NCBI GenBank assembly: GCA_037903475.1
Contig: JBAJFG010000004.1
Span: 1,116,001-1,180,000, forward strand
From: Ancylostoma caninum
Taxonomy: Eukaryota > Nematoda > Chromadorea > Rhabditida > Ancylostomatidae
Length of the DNA stretch: 64,000 bases
Reading direction: 5' to 3'
Part shown: positions 24,481-47,231 of the stretch, piece after piece
Position numbering within the stretch: the stretch's first letter is position 1
Layout: the number at the start of each line of letters is the position of its first letter
Made by a program: the position numbers and the translations under genes
Notes under the pieces: model-generated
What the model was told of the DNA's origin: nothing
Databases searched by the model: none
The model's input: only the letters and a program-made list of their open reading frames with translations

Positions 24481-24660
24481 TTGCTACCGCGAAGATGTGA
24501 CTCAATTCGCGCCGTTTCTTCACGTCGTTCGCCAATCTTCGAAAATTTCGAATCCTCCACTGGCTCGCCTTTCAAATCTGTTCCATGTTCTTGAATTAAG
24601 CTGCTTCTTTAACAATTTCCGTCCACACCTTGTCTAGCACAGATTTATTTGAACCAAAAC

Positions 24661-24673
24661 TCTTCGTTTTCAG
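24661..24673 (+). other. Probable spliced-leader acceptor of the Mi-2 gene
   Basis: TCTTCGTTTTCAG ends 25 bases before the first ATG. It is a strong nematode 3' splice consensus with no in-frame upstream exon, the usual appearance of an SL trans-splice site. Cis-splicing to an undetected 5' UTR exon is the alternative. Confidence 0.55.
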
Positions 24674-24698
24674 TAGTCCTTCGCTTTTGTCGTGCAAT

Positions 24699-36071
<11,373 letters not shown>

Positions 36072-36308
36072 CGATTGGATCTGATTTGTCTTTTCCTACT
36101 CTACAATGCATTAACTTATTCAGTCCGGCTACTCTTGAATTTCTATGAAAGACAAGAATACTCTTTGATCAGTGTAATTTATTTTGCTTACTTAGCTGGG
36201 ATTATCCTAGCAGTTTTGGTGTCCTACTGTGGTTTGTTGAGTTTGCTCTTCATTGTTAACCTTAGTCAGCAGTCAGTCCCCATCATTTTCTGTACGTTTA
36301 CAGTTTCA

Positions 36309-36314
36309 AATAAA
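36309..36314 (+). other. Poly(A) signal of the Mi-2 gene
   Basis: AATAAA lies 238 bases after the TGA, giving a 3' UTR of roughly 250 bases. Confidence 0.6.
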
Positions 36315-36887
36315 ACGTGTCAACTTCAGACTGTTATTTCTAAATGAGAGGGCAATGAAATACCTTGGATTTTGCTCCTTTTGGAGAGCATCAATAATGC
36401 AGGTTAAAATTATCTTGTAGAACAGTGGTTCTGAGCAAGCTCACACTGGACGGGCTCGCGTTGTTTAGAGGTAATTTGTTAGCGTTAGAGGAACATGGTG
36501 ACGTAATAACGAGTTGACCAGCTACAGACAACCGCTTGTGTCATGCCGAGCCGCTAGCGTTTGCTCTTGTGCGCTCGACGCCGTCTCTAGTTGTGGTGAC
36601 TATTCCCGGTAGGGATACTGTTCTCAAAGGTCGATATGCATCAGTGTGCGAAAGGTAGGTCATAAAAGGAAGAAACATCTTATACCATGCAACATATCTA
36701 CGTTCGAAGCTGGGCAATTGCAATAACACTGCCACTGTGAAACCTGCCAACATCCGTACAATTAGTAACTTCTTTGTAGTATCGAAGTCACTCGTATTTC
36801 AAATTGCTGGGAATTCGAGGCTTTCTAAGCGAACTAATCCATTTCAGTCAACGTCAGACGAAAAAATTCTTTCAATACGTATTGTAT

Positions 36888-37047
36888 AAGGAACTCCAAA
36901 CGTACGTAGACAAGCGTCGAGATCGCGGCGCGGCTCTCATGGGCAGAGACGCAGGCGCACACTATGCTGAGCTCCCGTGACTCTGCCCAAGAGAGCCGCG
37001 CCGCGGTCCTGACCTTTGTCTGCGTCCGTTTGGAGTTCTTTGTATGT
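36888..37047. repeat. GC-rich hairpin repeat, full copy
   Basis: Same arrangement as 26691-26850 (AAGGAACTCCAAACGTACGT to TTTGGAGTTCTTTGTATG), about 800 bp downstream of the Mi-2 stop. Confidence 0.75.
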
Positions 37048-37813
37048 CCAGTGAGGGTTGCGCATTCCTACGATTCCACCCCTGGTATGTGGAATTTTGC
37101 CAACCTTTTAATCTGCTTATTGAGATATCAATCAATGACAAATTCGTCACGATATTTTCGTAGCTTTGGTGTGTTCCTGGCACAGAAGGGTGAGCGAACG
37201 GTAACAAAAAAAGCAGGTTTGTTTACCTGTCGAGAGTTGGTAGTTGGTACTGAACGCATAGATAGTTGGAGGTATGGTTTCGTGCAAAATATATTTCCTT
37301 GGCAAAAATTAACATCTTTGGTATAAGCTTCCTTCTCGTCCACGCTAGCATTAAATGCGCGGTGGTGAATACTTAGTAGATATCGATAACTCACAGAATC
37401 ATCCATACATTCGTTAGTGGGAGGGAGAGACTATTATGTATCCAACACCTTGTTTTACACCGTAACTCTGGCTTTGTCTAATTAGAGGTGTACTGTGAAA
37501 TAATTGTTGGTTATTGGGTCTAATAATGTGTACGATTGCAATCAGCACATGAAATAACTGAGGAATGCAGTTGCATTATTCGTGCTCCAGACAACCCGCT
37601 GCTCCAATCACAGTCAGCCCCAGAAACGCGTCTCTTCAGAGATTTGTAGGTGCGCAGACACTGAGAGCGTAATGTTGCATACTGTGTAGTGCGTGCTGCG
37701 GGCTTCAACCACCAGAGCCTCCTGAAAATAAGGTTCCCGTTGGGTTTTCTGCAAGACCCGCTAAAAATCAGAAACCACAACAATCCATCGTGACGAGCAG
37801 TTAATGAAAGCAG

Positions 37814-39076
37814 CTTACTTCTGTCCCGGATATTGTTGTTGCGGTTCATAGGAATGATGAAATTTTCCGATGTACATATACTGGTAATAATCCAAGTAGA
37901 GAGAACTACACTTATTGTACTTCAGAGCAACCTTTGTTTTCCTGAACGAGGAATCTTCACTGGAGGCAATTCACCACCAAATTATCTCATCACCGCCATC
38001 TGCTTGTTTGTTGGACTCCGTTGATGTCTTCGTTGAGGTATTTGGCACAGATAATGTGGTCGCATCACTTTTTCGATTGAAAGGTAAGCAAATAAGAAAG
38101 TACTCCTGGGGAAATTTGATTGGGAACACTTCACATTTTCCTTTCGCTGAATCAGACTGAATATTTTAGACAAATTTCCTGTTCTGACGATATGTTCCGA
38201 GCCTTCTATGAACGAAGAGGAATTCAAACGATTTCTATCCGCAGCTGATTCGATTATCAAGGTACAAATGCGCGAAGGACAATCTGTAGCCGATACTGTG
38301 GTTTATAAGAGAAATGGCAAATGCACAAATCTGGTGGTTTTTTTTTGGTTAACTTCTTCCGTAACACAACTTAACGAATGATGATTTCAGAGTGAAACAT
38401 TCACTATAGGCGAGGATCTTAGGATATCAAGCACCAAATACGTGCCATCCGAACCTTCTCACGTCGATGCACAAGCTACTAGTGCAGAAGAATCATTTGA
38501 CATGGAGCTTCAATTAAGAGTGAGGTTCATTGTCGTCTCAGGTATTTCGCTGTATAACAATTAAGTTCAAGGAAAAGGAGCTGATCGCCAAGAAACAACT
38601 CGGCCTCCCATTCACGTCTGTCACGAAACAATCAGGTGTGATTCATCTTTTTTTTCTTTTGCTACGGCAACCTTACACGGAATCCCGGGTAAAAAGGGCT
38701 GGATTTGGATGGATTTTGGTTCCCACGCGACTATCACAATGTTTATTACAGAATTAAAGTCTTATGGCAAGGATTTTTCCTTCGAATTTATATAAAACAG
38801 CTTGCCATTGAAGCAAAACAGCAATTCCTCCCCGAGCATCACTTTCTTTCAAAAGAGATTTTTCCCGAAAGCGTTGAAATAGATCTCTCCTTTGTGGCGA
38901 CACAACAGGAGTGGTTCCAAGTTTCAACTAGGGAGACAAAATGACTTATATTTTAAGAACTTGTTACTCTCCGGATGGCCGATCGAAAAGTACGCGTTGG
39001 TGGTCAGATAATATATACACCCGATAAAGAGGATGATTTGGACGACAGCGACCCCGACGATGATCTTAACTTGTGA
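37814..39076 (+). CDS. elp-5: Elongator complex subunit ELP5 (N-terminus incomplete)
   Basis: ELP5 belongs to the ELP4-5-6 subcomplex needed for wobble-uridine (U34) tRNA modification. Exons in phase: ~37814-37883, 37928-38083, 38170-38261, 38391-38519, 38566-38635 and 38958-39076. Recognition rests on the C-terminal half: FDMELQLR then FKEKELIAKKQLGLPF resembles the human LNLHLSKKERE...LPF segment, and the last residues YTPDKEDDLDDSDPDDDLNL match the acidic ELP5 tail (FYEPD..DDLD.EDPDDDLDI). The middle (SACLLDSVDVFVEVFG) fits the RecA-like fold. The intron at 38520-38565 is only 46 bases. The first exon (LTSVPDIVVAVHRNDEIF) and its junction (TTCAGAG acceptor) are tentative, and ~40 N-terminal residues with the ATG are not located. 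It starts ~1.7 kb after Mi-2, same strand. Confidence 0.75.
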
Positions 39077-39149
39077 CGGAGTTTTTAGTTTTGTGTTAAG
39101 TTCGTTATACCTCACTAGTTTGTTGTCATTGTTGGAAGGAAAATCTGTC

Positions 39150-39155
39150 AATAAA
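39150..39155 (+). other. Poly(A) signal of ELP5
   Basis: AATAAA 74 bases past the ELP5 stop. Cleavage 10-20 bases later would fall within a few bases of the opposing DDX49 stop codon (39183-39181), so the two 3' ends touch or overlap. Confidence 0.65.
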
Positions 39156-39180
39156 ATCTTTATAACTATGAAACTGTAAA

Positions 39181-42100
39181 CTATGCTGATGTTTTCATCC
39201 TTTTCCGTTTTGCCACACCAAGATCCTCTTTGGAAGATTTCTTAATTGTTTTCCGTCGAGGATTTTTTATTTCCTCAATGCGTTTGTCCACTTCATCTTC
39301 AGGAACGCCGCTCATCAAAAGATCCTTACGTAAATTCGATTCCTTCCGTTCTCCAAAGTTACTTTGTTGTAATCGCAGTTCTGCTTCACGTTTTGCCACC
39401 AATACCTTGGTTACGTAACGTGTCACTTTCCGGTCGCTTACCTAGAATTATTCGGGAAAAATGTGGTTCAATACAGATATGGTTATCTACATTCTCCTAC
39501 TATAATTTATGATAAACGAAAATACTACTCTCGATTAAATGAAGCTATCCGATCTAATTTTTATTTCGGCTAGCCTCGGCACTTAGTGCCTTCGTCAGAC
39601 CTTAATTTTCAGATACAATTGCAACTAAATTAAATTGCAATTAAATTGAATAACAATTACAATTACATCATCGTCCAACAGAACACAAACAAACTAGCAA
39701 CAGTACCGTGTGGTGAAACGATGATTTTTGGTTCTAGCACCAACACAGTAGAGCTAACCTATATAAAGAGACTTATTGAAACAGAGAAGAGCACAACTAA
39801 ATGGCGACAAAGAAGAATGGACCTCACTCCTCTTTGGCGGTGATAGAGTGAGGATTACAGAGAACAGAGCGCTACTATAAGCCAAGGAATCTAACCATCA
39901 GCTGCCATCAATCCGAAGATGAACAATTCCATGGTAGACAAGGCTCTTTGTGGAGTTCACCAATTCGCATGTCGACTACGTTGGAGATTACAGAACGTAC
40001 CAACAGTTCTTAATCGACAATCGATGATTGTTTCCTCTATGCCATTCCCAGTGAAGGGAATCAAACTACCAAGACCAGATCCCGAAGTCGATTCAAGAAT
40101 AGCCAGCCTAGAAGTTGCCATACTACGAATCTATCTAAGTAAAGCAAAGCAAACCTATCGTTCTAACCTAGAAAAATGTAAAAGAAGAGGCATCACAAAA
40201 CTTCTACGACTGAAAGATAGGTTGTGCTACACAGTCGGTGATAACGGTGGCTCCTTTGTAGTAATGCCACAGACGATAGACAAAAAGTCACCAGTAGAGC
40301 ACTTTACCGATCTCATGACGTATGGAGAAGCTACTATGGCTAGATTCACGAAGGCATACTAGAGTGCAACAGGCCATAACAGCTGTAGAGAAGCCACAGT
40401 TGGGCGATATTGTTGCCAAACAGCTTTTGGATTTACACCCGGTTGTCCCCACACTCTACAACCTCGTGAAGACACACAAACTTCTCTCAGCAACTGATCT
40501 GAGTACGATAGCCTTCAATGATATCAAAACATGACCAATTATTGCATCATGAGGACTTAGTTGGCTGTTTATGAAAGTTTTGTCGCTATTGCTTCAATTC
40601 GTTAGAGCGCACATTGTGAATGTAACGAATTTCTAGCCTCTCTTTTGCAGTGCCAAATACCATCCACGGGCTCTCATGCGAGTTTTGACGTCGCATCTTT
40701 GTACACCAACGTTGACAACAACAACGCCGTAGATGCCGCCATCTCCATGTTTCGACAATATCATAACCAAATTCCTAGCATGGGCTTCAATGCAGATGAT
40801 ATCAAAGTGATGCTGGACGCTACGCTGGCGTGCGATGTCTTCTGTTTCGATAACAAAATCTTCGAGCAGAGACGGGGTTTGGCTATGGGTAACCGCACAG
40901 CGCCGCTACTAGCCATCATTTTCATGGATCACATCGAACGCATTTCGTTGACGTCTGAGATTTTGCTCTATAAGCGGTATATCGATGACGTATTCGTGAT
41001 TGGGGATTCTGAAACGGAGGATGAGAAGACATTGGAGCGATTGGATGCGTATAACAGCAACTTATCTTTCACGCTGGAAAGGCCTGATGAAGACGGGTTC
41101 CTCGCGTTCCATAATATGAAGATCAGGATAGTTGATGGTCAAAAAGAATACTTATCGTACAGGAAGCCAGCCTCACGTAATATCTTGTTGCACTCGAGGA
41201 ATGCTCACCCAATCTATGTGAAAGCGAACATGGTGCGGAACTTCCTCAAGACAAAAGATCGACTATGCGCAACAGCGATTTGAGCGATTGAAAATGACGT
41301 TGTCTGCATACTTGGGGGAAAACGGTATCGTGCTGGAATGTTAGTTACCCCATACAACGATGGATGGAAGCACACTTGCGCTTCGGTACGCGGGGGACGG
41401 ACCAGCACGCAAGATAAATCAGGTTAGGAAGGAATCGTGGTTACCCATACGGCTTGTGTTCCGCACTCCGCCCACGTTGACGGACCTCCTCACGTCTAGT
41501 CGCGCATACACACAAAAGCAAGTACCACGAAGTGAGTTGCCGCTACTGCACTGAGGAGAAGATATGTGATCTTCGGAGTACTGTATATATGGTTAACTGC
41601 GCAGGATGTGGTGAGAAATATATCGGTGAAACCGTGAGAGCGTTACGTAGAACGTTGGACGAACATGGAAGGGCATTGGCTAACCCAGCTTCTTATCCGA
41701 GAGTTTTTCGAGACCTTAAAGGCAGTGTGTCATCTCGTTTTCGTGCCTGAGCTTTTACCAGGTTCTGAATCTCCTCGACACATTGAATCCAACGGCATAC
41801 CTAAAATGTTACAAAAAGGTTTTTAAACCCTACTTTTAAACGTTTTCCGGGACGAGATTTATAACAGTTTGTCGAGCCGAATGGATGGGTGAAGCCGTTG
41901 ATCTCATTGTTCGGACACGTCTAGACGTATTGGCCAATACTGCAGACGTGGCGGGCTGCCAGCACATTCACGGACCGCTCCCCCAGATGGTCCGTGAACT
42001 GCACTTCCGAAAACGGGGTTTTCGTCAATTTTAGCAGCTTTGATGTACATCTTTGGAATTAGCGTGACGAGGTCTAGAGTCTGCTGGTATTTTCAGCTCA

Positions 42101-45100
42101 CGAAAAGGGGTGACACACTGCCTTTAAGACACACAAATAAGCCACCACCAGTGTTTTCGGTGTCCTACCTACATTTTCTTTTGACGAAGATGTTGGAGCG
42201 AAAGATAATGGAAGCGAAGGAGACAGGAAGACATGAGCCAGAAATCAACGGAGGAGCTAAGAGACGTATCACAGTTGATCAGCTGATGAATAGGTTCCTT
42301 GGCTTATATTAGCGCTCTGGTCTCTGTAATCCACACGCTACCACCGCCAACGAGGGGTGAGGTCCCACTTCTTCTTTGTCGGCATTTAGTTGTGCTCTTC
42401 TCCGTTTCAATCAGTCTCTTTATATAGGTTAGCTCTACTGTGTTGGTGTTAGAGTCGAAATCATCGTTTCACCACACGGTACTGTTGCTAGTTTGTTTGT
42501 ATACTATTTGATGATGACTACTTGTATTCTGTTGGATGATGATGTTGTATTGTATTTGAAAATTAAGGTCTGAAGAAGGTACTAAGTGCCGAAAGCTAGC
42601 CGAAATAAAAATAAGATTACCGGGGAGCTTCAGTTAATCAAGAATAATATATCGAAAATGAGGCTCAGAGACAGAAGCATATTAAATTATAAACGAAAAT
42701 GGATAAAGTTATGAAAAGTGCAGAAGATAAATACAGAATGACGTATAAATTAGCGGATTGCAGGAGAGGCATGCCGTTTTCACCTATATAAGACTGTGTT
42801 CATACTCGACCGACGGGGAGGGCGGTTGGTGAATAAAAGATGCATATTGAAAGGCGGGAAAGACGGAGCGGTCGGAATATTCTCCGCTTGGGTGTTCAGA
42901 CTTCGGTCGCTCTCACAGCGGAAAAATACGCTAACCAAACATTTCATCAATGTAAACAGGGAAGTGGTTGCGATGATCCGAGTGCTTATTGACCGGTCTA
43001 TCATGAATGTAGGCTTGTTTTCACGGGATAGCAGGCCGCTTCACTAATCACTACAGCGTTAGAATTTCCGACGGGATGAGCGTATTTTTGCTCGCCGAAA
43101 AAACACCATCGGTAGCGACCGATATCTCACCGCCTAGTATGAACGCAGACTAAGGCTCCAATGATCCAGACCAGCTCCTGGCGCGACGAGTGGGTTCGAA
43201 CCACACCGACAGATCCCATTTTTGGGAGCAAAATTCCCGGTCTGTTCGACCATGCACCTCTAAAAACAAATGAAACCAAATCACTCACTTTCAATTCCTT
43301 CAATTTCATTCCGATTAGCTCTTCGACTGCTTGAATTAATACAACATCGTACTGGGTTACAAACGTCAGAGCCGAACCATACCTACAGTGGGCTCATTTG
43401 AAAGAAGAAAACGAGTGGTATGAAGTGGGTCTCACCTTCCTGCTCGAGCTGAGCGTCCCACGCGGTGAACGTAAGTCTTTGGGCACTTTGGTACATTGTG
43501 ATTAACAACGAGATCTACCTTGAACAAACATTCTAAGAAGAAAAGTTAGCTGTCAACAAGGAACGAGTGCTTCGGTCCAAGAAAATCACTGGATAAAGGG
43601 CATATTAAATAGACAAACACCCGAGTACGATTCTTCCTATAACGCAACGCTTCCAAATTTGTTTATACTGGGACGTAGTGCGCACAATTCCGAATTTGTT
43701 GAATTACTGCTCTACTGAGGCAGAAATTCATCATAGATTCGTTAAGGGAAAATGCGTATATAGACAACCATAGCCTGATTGTTTCGGATGATTACAAGTT
43801 TTTCCTTATCCACATCCGAGCTAAATGACTACCCGATTAATCAGCTGCAAAATTCGCGAAGACGTTAGGAAAGAACACAAGCGTCAATAAGAAACGTGAA
43901 TTGGTTGGGGTAAACCGAAACCGAATGTGTTTAAAACACCCCTTCCTCCGCATTGGCAAACAAGAAAGATCTGAGTCGTGCCCATATCATCTACACCCTA
44001 GTGATTCAACACTGACCAAACGGGATCAAGTCATTCTCATCGTAAAAAAAGCTTCAGAAATGAGGGGGTAAAGAATCCACACCTCTTTAAATCAATCGCC
44101 AATTCCTCAGATAAAGACAAACAGAGGAAAATAAAGGTGAGAACGAACATGAGGAATATCGAGACCACGAGATGCAACATCTGTACAGATCAGAACTCGC
44201 AAAACCTTGGATCGAAATGAGTTCAACGCTGCAGTACGAAGTCGTTGCTCAATTTGTGAATGTAGGGAGCCAACCTGAAAAATTGGGATGCTACGTAGCT
44301 ACAAAAGAAAGCGGTACCTCACTAAGAATAATGTGATCTCCAAATTAAACCCCACTAGATGATAATTGTGATGACGAGTGTGGGGCGGATGTTTTGATGT
44401 TCATCGTGGTTCAAATGAGTCTCGCAAGTACAAAAGTTCAAGAGCGAACGTATTTGCATTTGCCTCCAGAAGAACTAGTACACTTCCCAATTGATCAAAA
44501 TTCAACTCCCTCAACTCTCCCACCATAGCCTCACATTGTGACTGTAGCAGGAATGTGCAAAACAATTTGATCACCTTGAAGCCTAGCCCTTCGAACATGT
44601 AGGCCAAAGCTTGGCATTCTCTGCAAGTCTGCGCAAAAACAATCACCGAACTATTCTCGTTGCGCTCACAGTAGTTCTTCACAACATAGACCTGCAAGAA
44701 TTTACATTCCGAGATCTACCGATACCTTACTATGAGCTCTTACAAGATACGCGTCTTTCACTGCAACAGGGCACAAGACAAATCTCTGTTCGAGATGTTC
44801 AACGGTTGCAATTTCCTGTTTATCCTCGAAGAAATAGGGTTTCTTCACGGAGACCTGAATATTTTGAACATCACTGCAAGTATGAAACCCATAGTAAAGT
44901 CATGACTAACTAAATCACTTACCTGATGAAGCTTTGTTAAGGCACTTGTAATAGTAGCAGAAAATAAAAGGGTGCGACGCTTCTTGGGAATGGCAAGGAA
45001 AATTGTTTTCAACTGAAAATTTCCATACATTCGTGTATCACCCAGAAGCATGAAAGCGAATAAGAATCTCAAGATTGAATCAATGGAAGGAAACAAAAGG

Positions 45101-46208
45101 GCGCTTACTTGTTCACTGTACTGTCCATCAAGCATCTGGTCTGCTTCGTCGAGTACAAATATTTGGATTTTTCTATAAATTATGGACCACTGCTCTCAAT
45201 CCAAAGATAAAAGTGGGTGCATCAATATGTAGTAGAATACTACGATCAGAACAAAAATACAAACTTGAACAGCTGCCCTAGCCCGTCAGGATTACTTTCA
45301 ATATGATCCGCAAGTCTACCAGGAGTAGCGACGACTACATGGGGACGCAAAGTCAACTCGTTGGCTTGGTCAATCTGGAACATATACCATCGGACTTTGG
45401 CTCAGCGATGCATTCAAATGCATCCGAGACGAACCAAGCTTCTTCCTCCAGTGATCAAAGAGACCTTGAGGGCGATTGGCTTCCCAAGCGCAACAAATTG
45501 ATCATAAATTTGAGAAGCAAGTTCTCGTGTGGGCGTCAAAACAAGCGAAAAGATCCCGTAAGGATCCAGAGCGAGCTGAAACAAGGGATGAAAAGTTGCG
45601 TAGAACAGCTGCAAGGATTATGAAGAATTGAACCGACCTCACTGAGAATGGGAAGGACAAACGCTAACGTTTTGCCGGTTCCTGTCTTTGCACACCCGAG
45701 CACATCTCGACCTTGCAGAACCTGAGGTATGCAGTTGCTCTGAAAATAAGACTCACTTCAAAAACAAGGTAGCGGAACACAAGTAACTAAACACTGAATC
45801 CTGTGATTAACATATTCCAACTGCAACAGATTCTACGGATAAAATTATGAGTTGAAGTAACTCACCTGTACTGGGGTAGGTTTTAATACGCGCATAGCAT
45901 TGAGTTGCTGGATGAGCCAAGAACTCAAACCAAGTTCCGAAAATGACTTAGCAGTTGATAAAGTTTCACTGACCTTAATCTACTGTAAATATAGCAGAAT
46001 TCGTCAACGATGTTATACATTCGGAAAGCAAACGTACGGAAGAAGCAGATTGTCCTAACTGATTCAATTCCTCTCCTTCTTCAACTTCGTCTTCACTGGA
46101 ACTTTCTCCAGTCGCTTCGTCTTCATCGGTCTCACCACCACTATCGTGAGAAATCTCAAATGTGTAACGGTTAGAATGGCACCGTCCATTTTGGTGGCTG
46201 CAGCGCAT
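39181..46208 (-). CDS. ddx-49: DEAD-box RNA helicase DDX49/Dbp8 (13 exons, 527 aa)
   Basis: ATP-dependent RNA helicase acting in nucleolar pre-rRNA processing for the small ribosomal subunit. Minus-strand exons: 46208-46038, 45979-45866, 45739-45638, 45575-45435, 45374-45265, 45172-45109, 45012-44923, 44854-44744, 44691-44575, 44274-44149, 43518-43436, 43382-43289 and 39441-39181; all phases agree. Motifs in order: acidic N-tail, Q motif ([16 protein letters not shown]), Walker [27 protein letters not shown] (VLDEADQML), SAT, then [14 protein letters not shown] linker, [14 protein letters not shown] and [10 protein letters not shown]. The linker ([18 protein letters not shown]) and C-terminus ([10 protein letters not shown]...[12 protein letters not shown]) single out DDX49 over other DEAD boxes. 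Human DDX49 is 483 aa; the extra length is the acidic start and Lys-rich end. The last intron (39442-43288) holds a Penelope element in antisense. ATG 46208 is the first in frame. Confidence 0.93.
39919..42312 (+). pseudogene. Penelope RT/GIY-YIG endonuclease, broken
   Basis: Fragments in three frames. 39919-40362 gives an N-terminal region; 40363-40534 holds [10 protein letters not shown]; 40645-41283 is the intact RT core with [38 protein letters not shown] (catalytic DD) and a C-terminal [16 protein letters not shown]; 41584-41715 has [22 protein letters not shown] (GIY-YIG signature). A TTAA MITE (41716-42127) then interrupts, and 42128-42312 resumes with [13 protein letters not shown]. 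Stops at ~40363, 40534 and 41283 and the insertion break the gene. Confidence 0.85.
41716..42127. mobile_element. TTAAAGGCAG MITE inside the Penelope endonuclease
   Basis: 412 bp bounded by TTAA on both sides. Ends are TTAAAGGCAGTGTGTCATCT and its near reverse complement (GGTGACACACTGCCTTTAA). It contains no frame of its own. Same terminal decamer as 47912-48340 and 57115-57585. The TTAA duplications suggest a piggyBac-type integrase, although classical piggyBac ends start CCC, which these do not. Confidence 0.85.
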
Positions 46209-46596
46209 GACAGATTTCGTCAAAGTGGGTAGGTCAACGGTAAAGAAGAGAGTTCTAATATTAGCTGATATATTTCTGATGTAATGATTTCTATTACAAC
46301 TGCGGCGTATTTGAAAAACACAATGAACTTATGTGACCTCCATTAGCCTTCTTGTTGAAGGAAGGTCCACTAAACGATAATAGGACCCCACTGTCCTAGA
46401 GAGTATCACTAAGCTTCGTGTTGTAGTTGTGTTCGAGGACAAAATCCTGCGTTGCCTCGTTACTCAAGATATAGGTTCCCGATATGTACCGATCTTGTTG
46501 AGCAGAGGACCACTTTTGCACTACGATCAATAAGTTTTTTGGTGAACGTACTCAACCGGTTGAACACGCGAGATGTACAAACGTGACACCATTCCA
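46209..46596. other. Upstream region of DDX49
   Basis: 390 bp between the DDX49 ATG and the first MITE. It should contain the promoter or a trans-splice acceptor of DDX49; on the minus strand a pyrimidine-rich stretch ends CTTCTTTACCGTTGACCT about 30 bases before the ATG, but no clear TTTCAG is present. Confidence 0.4.
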
Positions 46597-47098
46597 CTTC
46601 CACGGACCCAAGAACTTCGGGAAAAATTTTCCGGTCGAAACTATGCTTAGGGGGATATTTGAGGAGCTGAACACAAATATCGTGTCCATTCTTTACTGTA
46701 ACGCAGTAAATATTGTATCTCACAGAATCGTCTCAAATTTTGTCTGCGGTGGTTATTTTGGGTGCTGACCACGAATATCGTATATATTTTGTACCGTAAC
46801 CCCATTTTCGAAGGGTTACGGTAGGTGAACGGTGGCAAATTTAGAGAAAAAAGCCAAATTCAGAAAGAAAGTGAAGGTGGCGTGCAAAATAACGTTGATA
46901 ATCGTGCGCAGAAAACAACCTCTTTACGCAAAATCTGAGAAGATTCTGTGACATACCGTATCTATGGTAAACCCACCGTAACTCTACAGAAATGGGGTTA
47001 CGGTGCGAAATAGATACGATATTCGTGTTCAGCACGCCAAATAACCTCCCTATGCAAAGTTTCGGTCTTTTTTTTTGTGAAGTTTTTGGGTCCACAAA
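46597..47098. mobile_element. Inverted-repeat element with GTTACGGT blocks
   Basis: Outer arms ~90 bp: left starts ACGGACCCAAGAACTTCGGG, right ends GAAGTTTTTGGGTCCAC; inner blocks CCGTAACCCCATTT also face each other. No transposase frame. First of four adjacent elements between DDX49 and prefoldin 2. Confidence 0.7.
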
Positions 47099-47231
47099 AA
47101 TAGAGTACTGCCGTTATGAGGAACCTAGCACTCACTCAGACACTCAGGGCATGCGGCCTGCGCACCCATCAGTGTGCGATCGGACACCGGTCGCGCCGAT
47201 GGCAGTGCAGACGCACGCCGATGGCTGACTA

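Larger units (their letters stand above)
21254..24660. other. Intergenic: membrane-protein gene to Mi-2 gene
   Basis: Holds a Tc1-like end (22170-22399), a half hairpin repeat (22764-22826), a short satellite remnant (24190-24275) and a GC-rich block (24310-24480) before the Mi-2 gene. The ATG exon of the 20.8-kb membrane protein may lie at the left side. An open frame of 118 codons at 23872-24228 (+) is not supported by splice sites. Confidence 0.5.
39540..42634 (+). mobile_element. Penelope-like retroelement with long inverted ends, in a DDX49 intron
   Basis: Boundaries come from ~350-bp inverted repeats: 39540-~39915 matches the reverse complement of ~42280-42634 (shared blocks TTTTTATTTCGGCTAGC, ACAAACAAACTAGCAACAGT, ACCGTGTGGTGAAACGATGA and ATATAAAGAGACT). 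The interior encodes a Penelope-type reverse transcriptase followed by a GIY-YIG endonuclease. It lies antisense to DDX49 and would be spliced out. Both ends carry hammerhead-like cores (39569-39598 and 42570-42600) in opposite orientation. Inverted rather than direct terminal repeats, plus coding breaks, suggest an inactive, rearranged copy. Confidence 0.88.

Noticed and set aside
24216..24575. GC-rich 119-codon minus-strand frame
   Set aside because: Arg/Ser-rich product of a CpG-rich block, overlapping the likely Mi-2 upstream region; no domain.
37520..37849. 109-codon minus-strand frame beside ELP5
   Set aside because: It overlaps the region where ELP5 5' coding sequence is expected on the other strand and resembles no family. 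Kept out, although a dispersed-repeat origin is possible.
43160..43260. tRNA-like B box (GGTTCGAACCC) on the minus strand
   Set aside because: No cloverleaf could be drawn around it; similar chance boxes occur at ~4710 and ~26310.
44401..44574. Extension of the DDX49 open frame past 44575
   Set aside because: The family sequence resumes at 44274 after a clean GTGATC/TTTCAG intron; the extension does not match DDX49.
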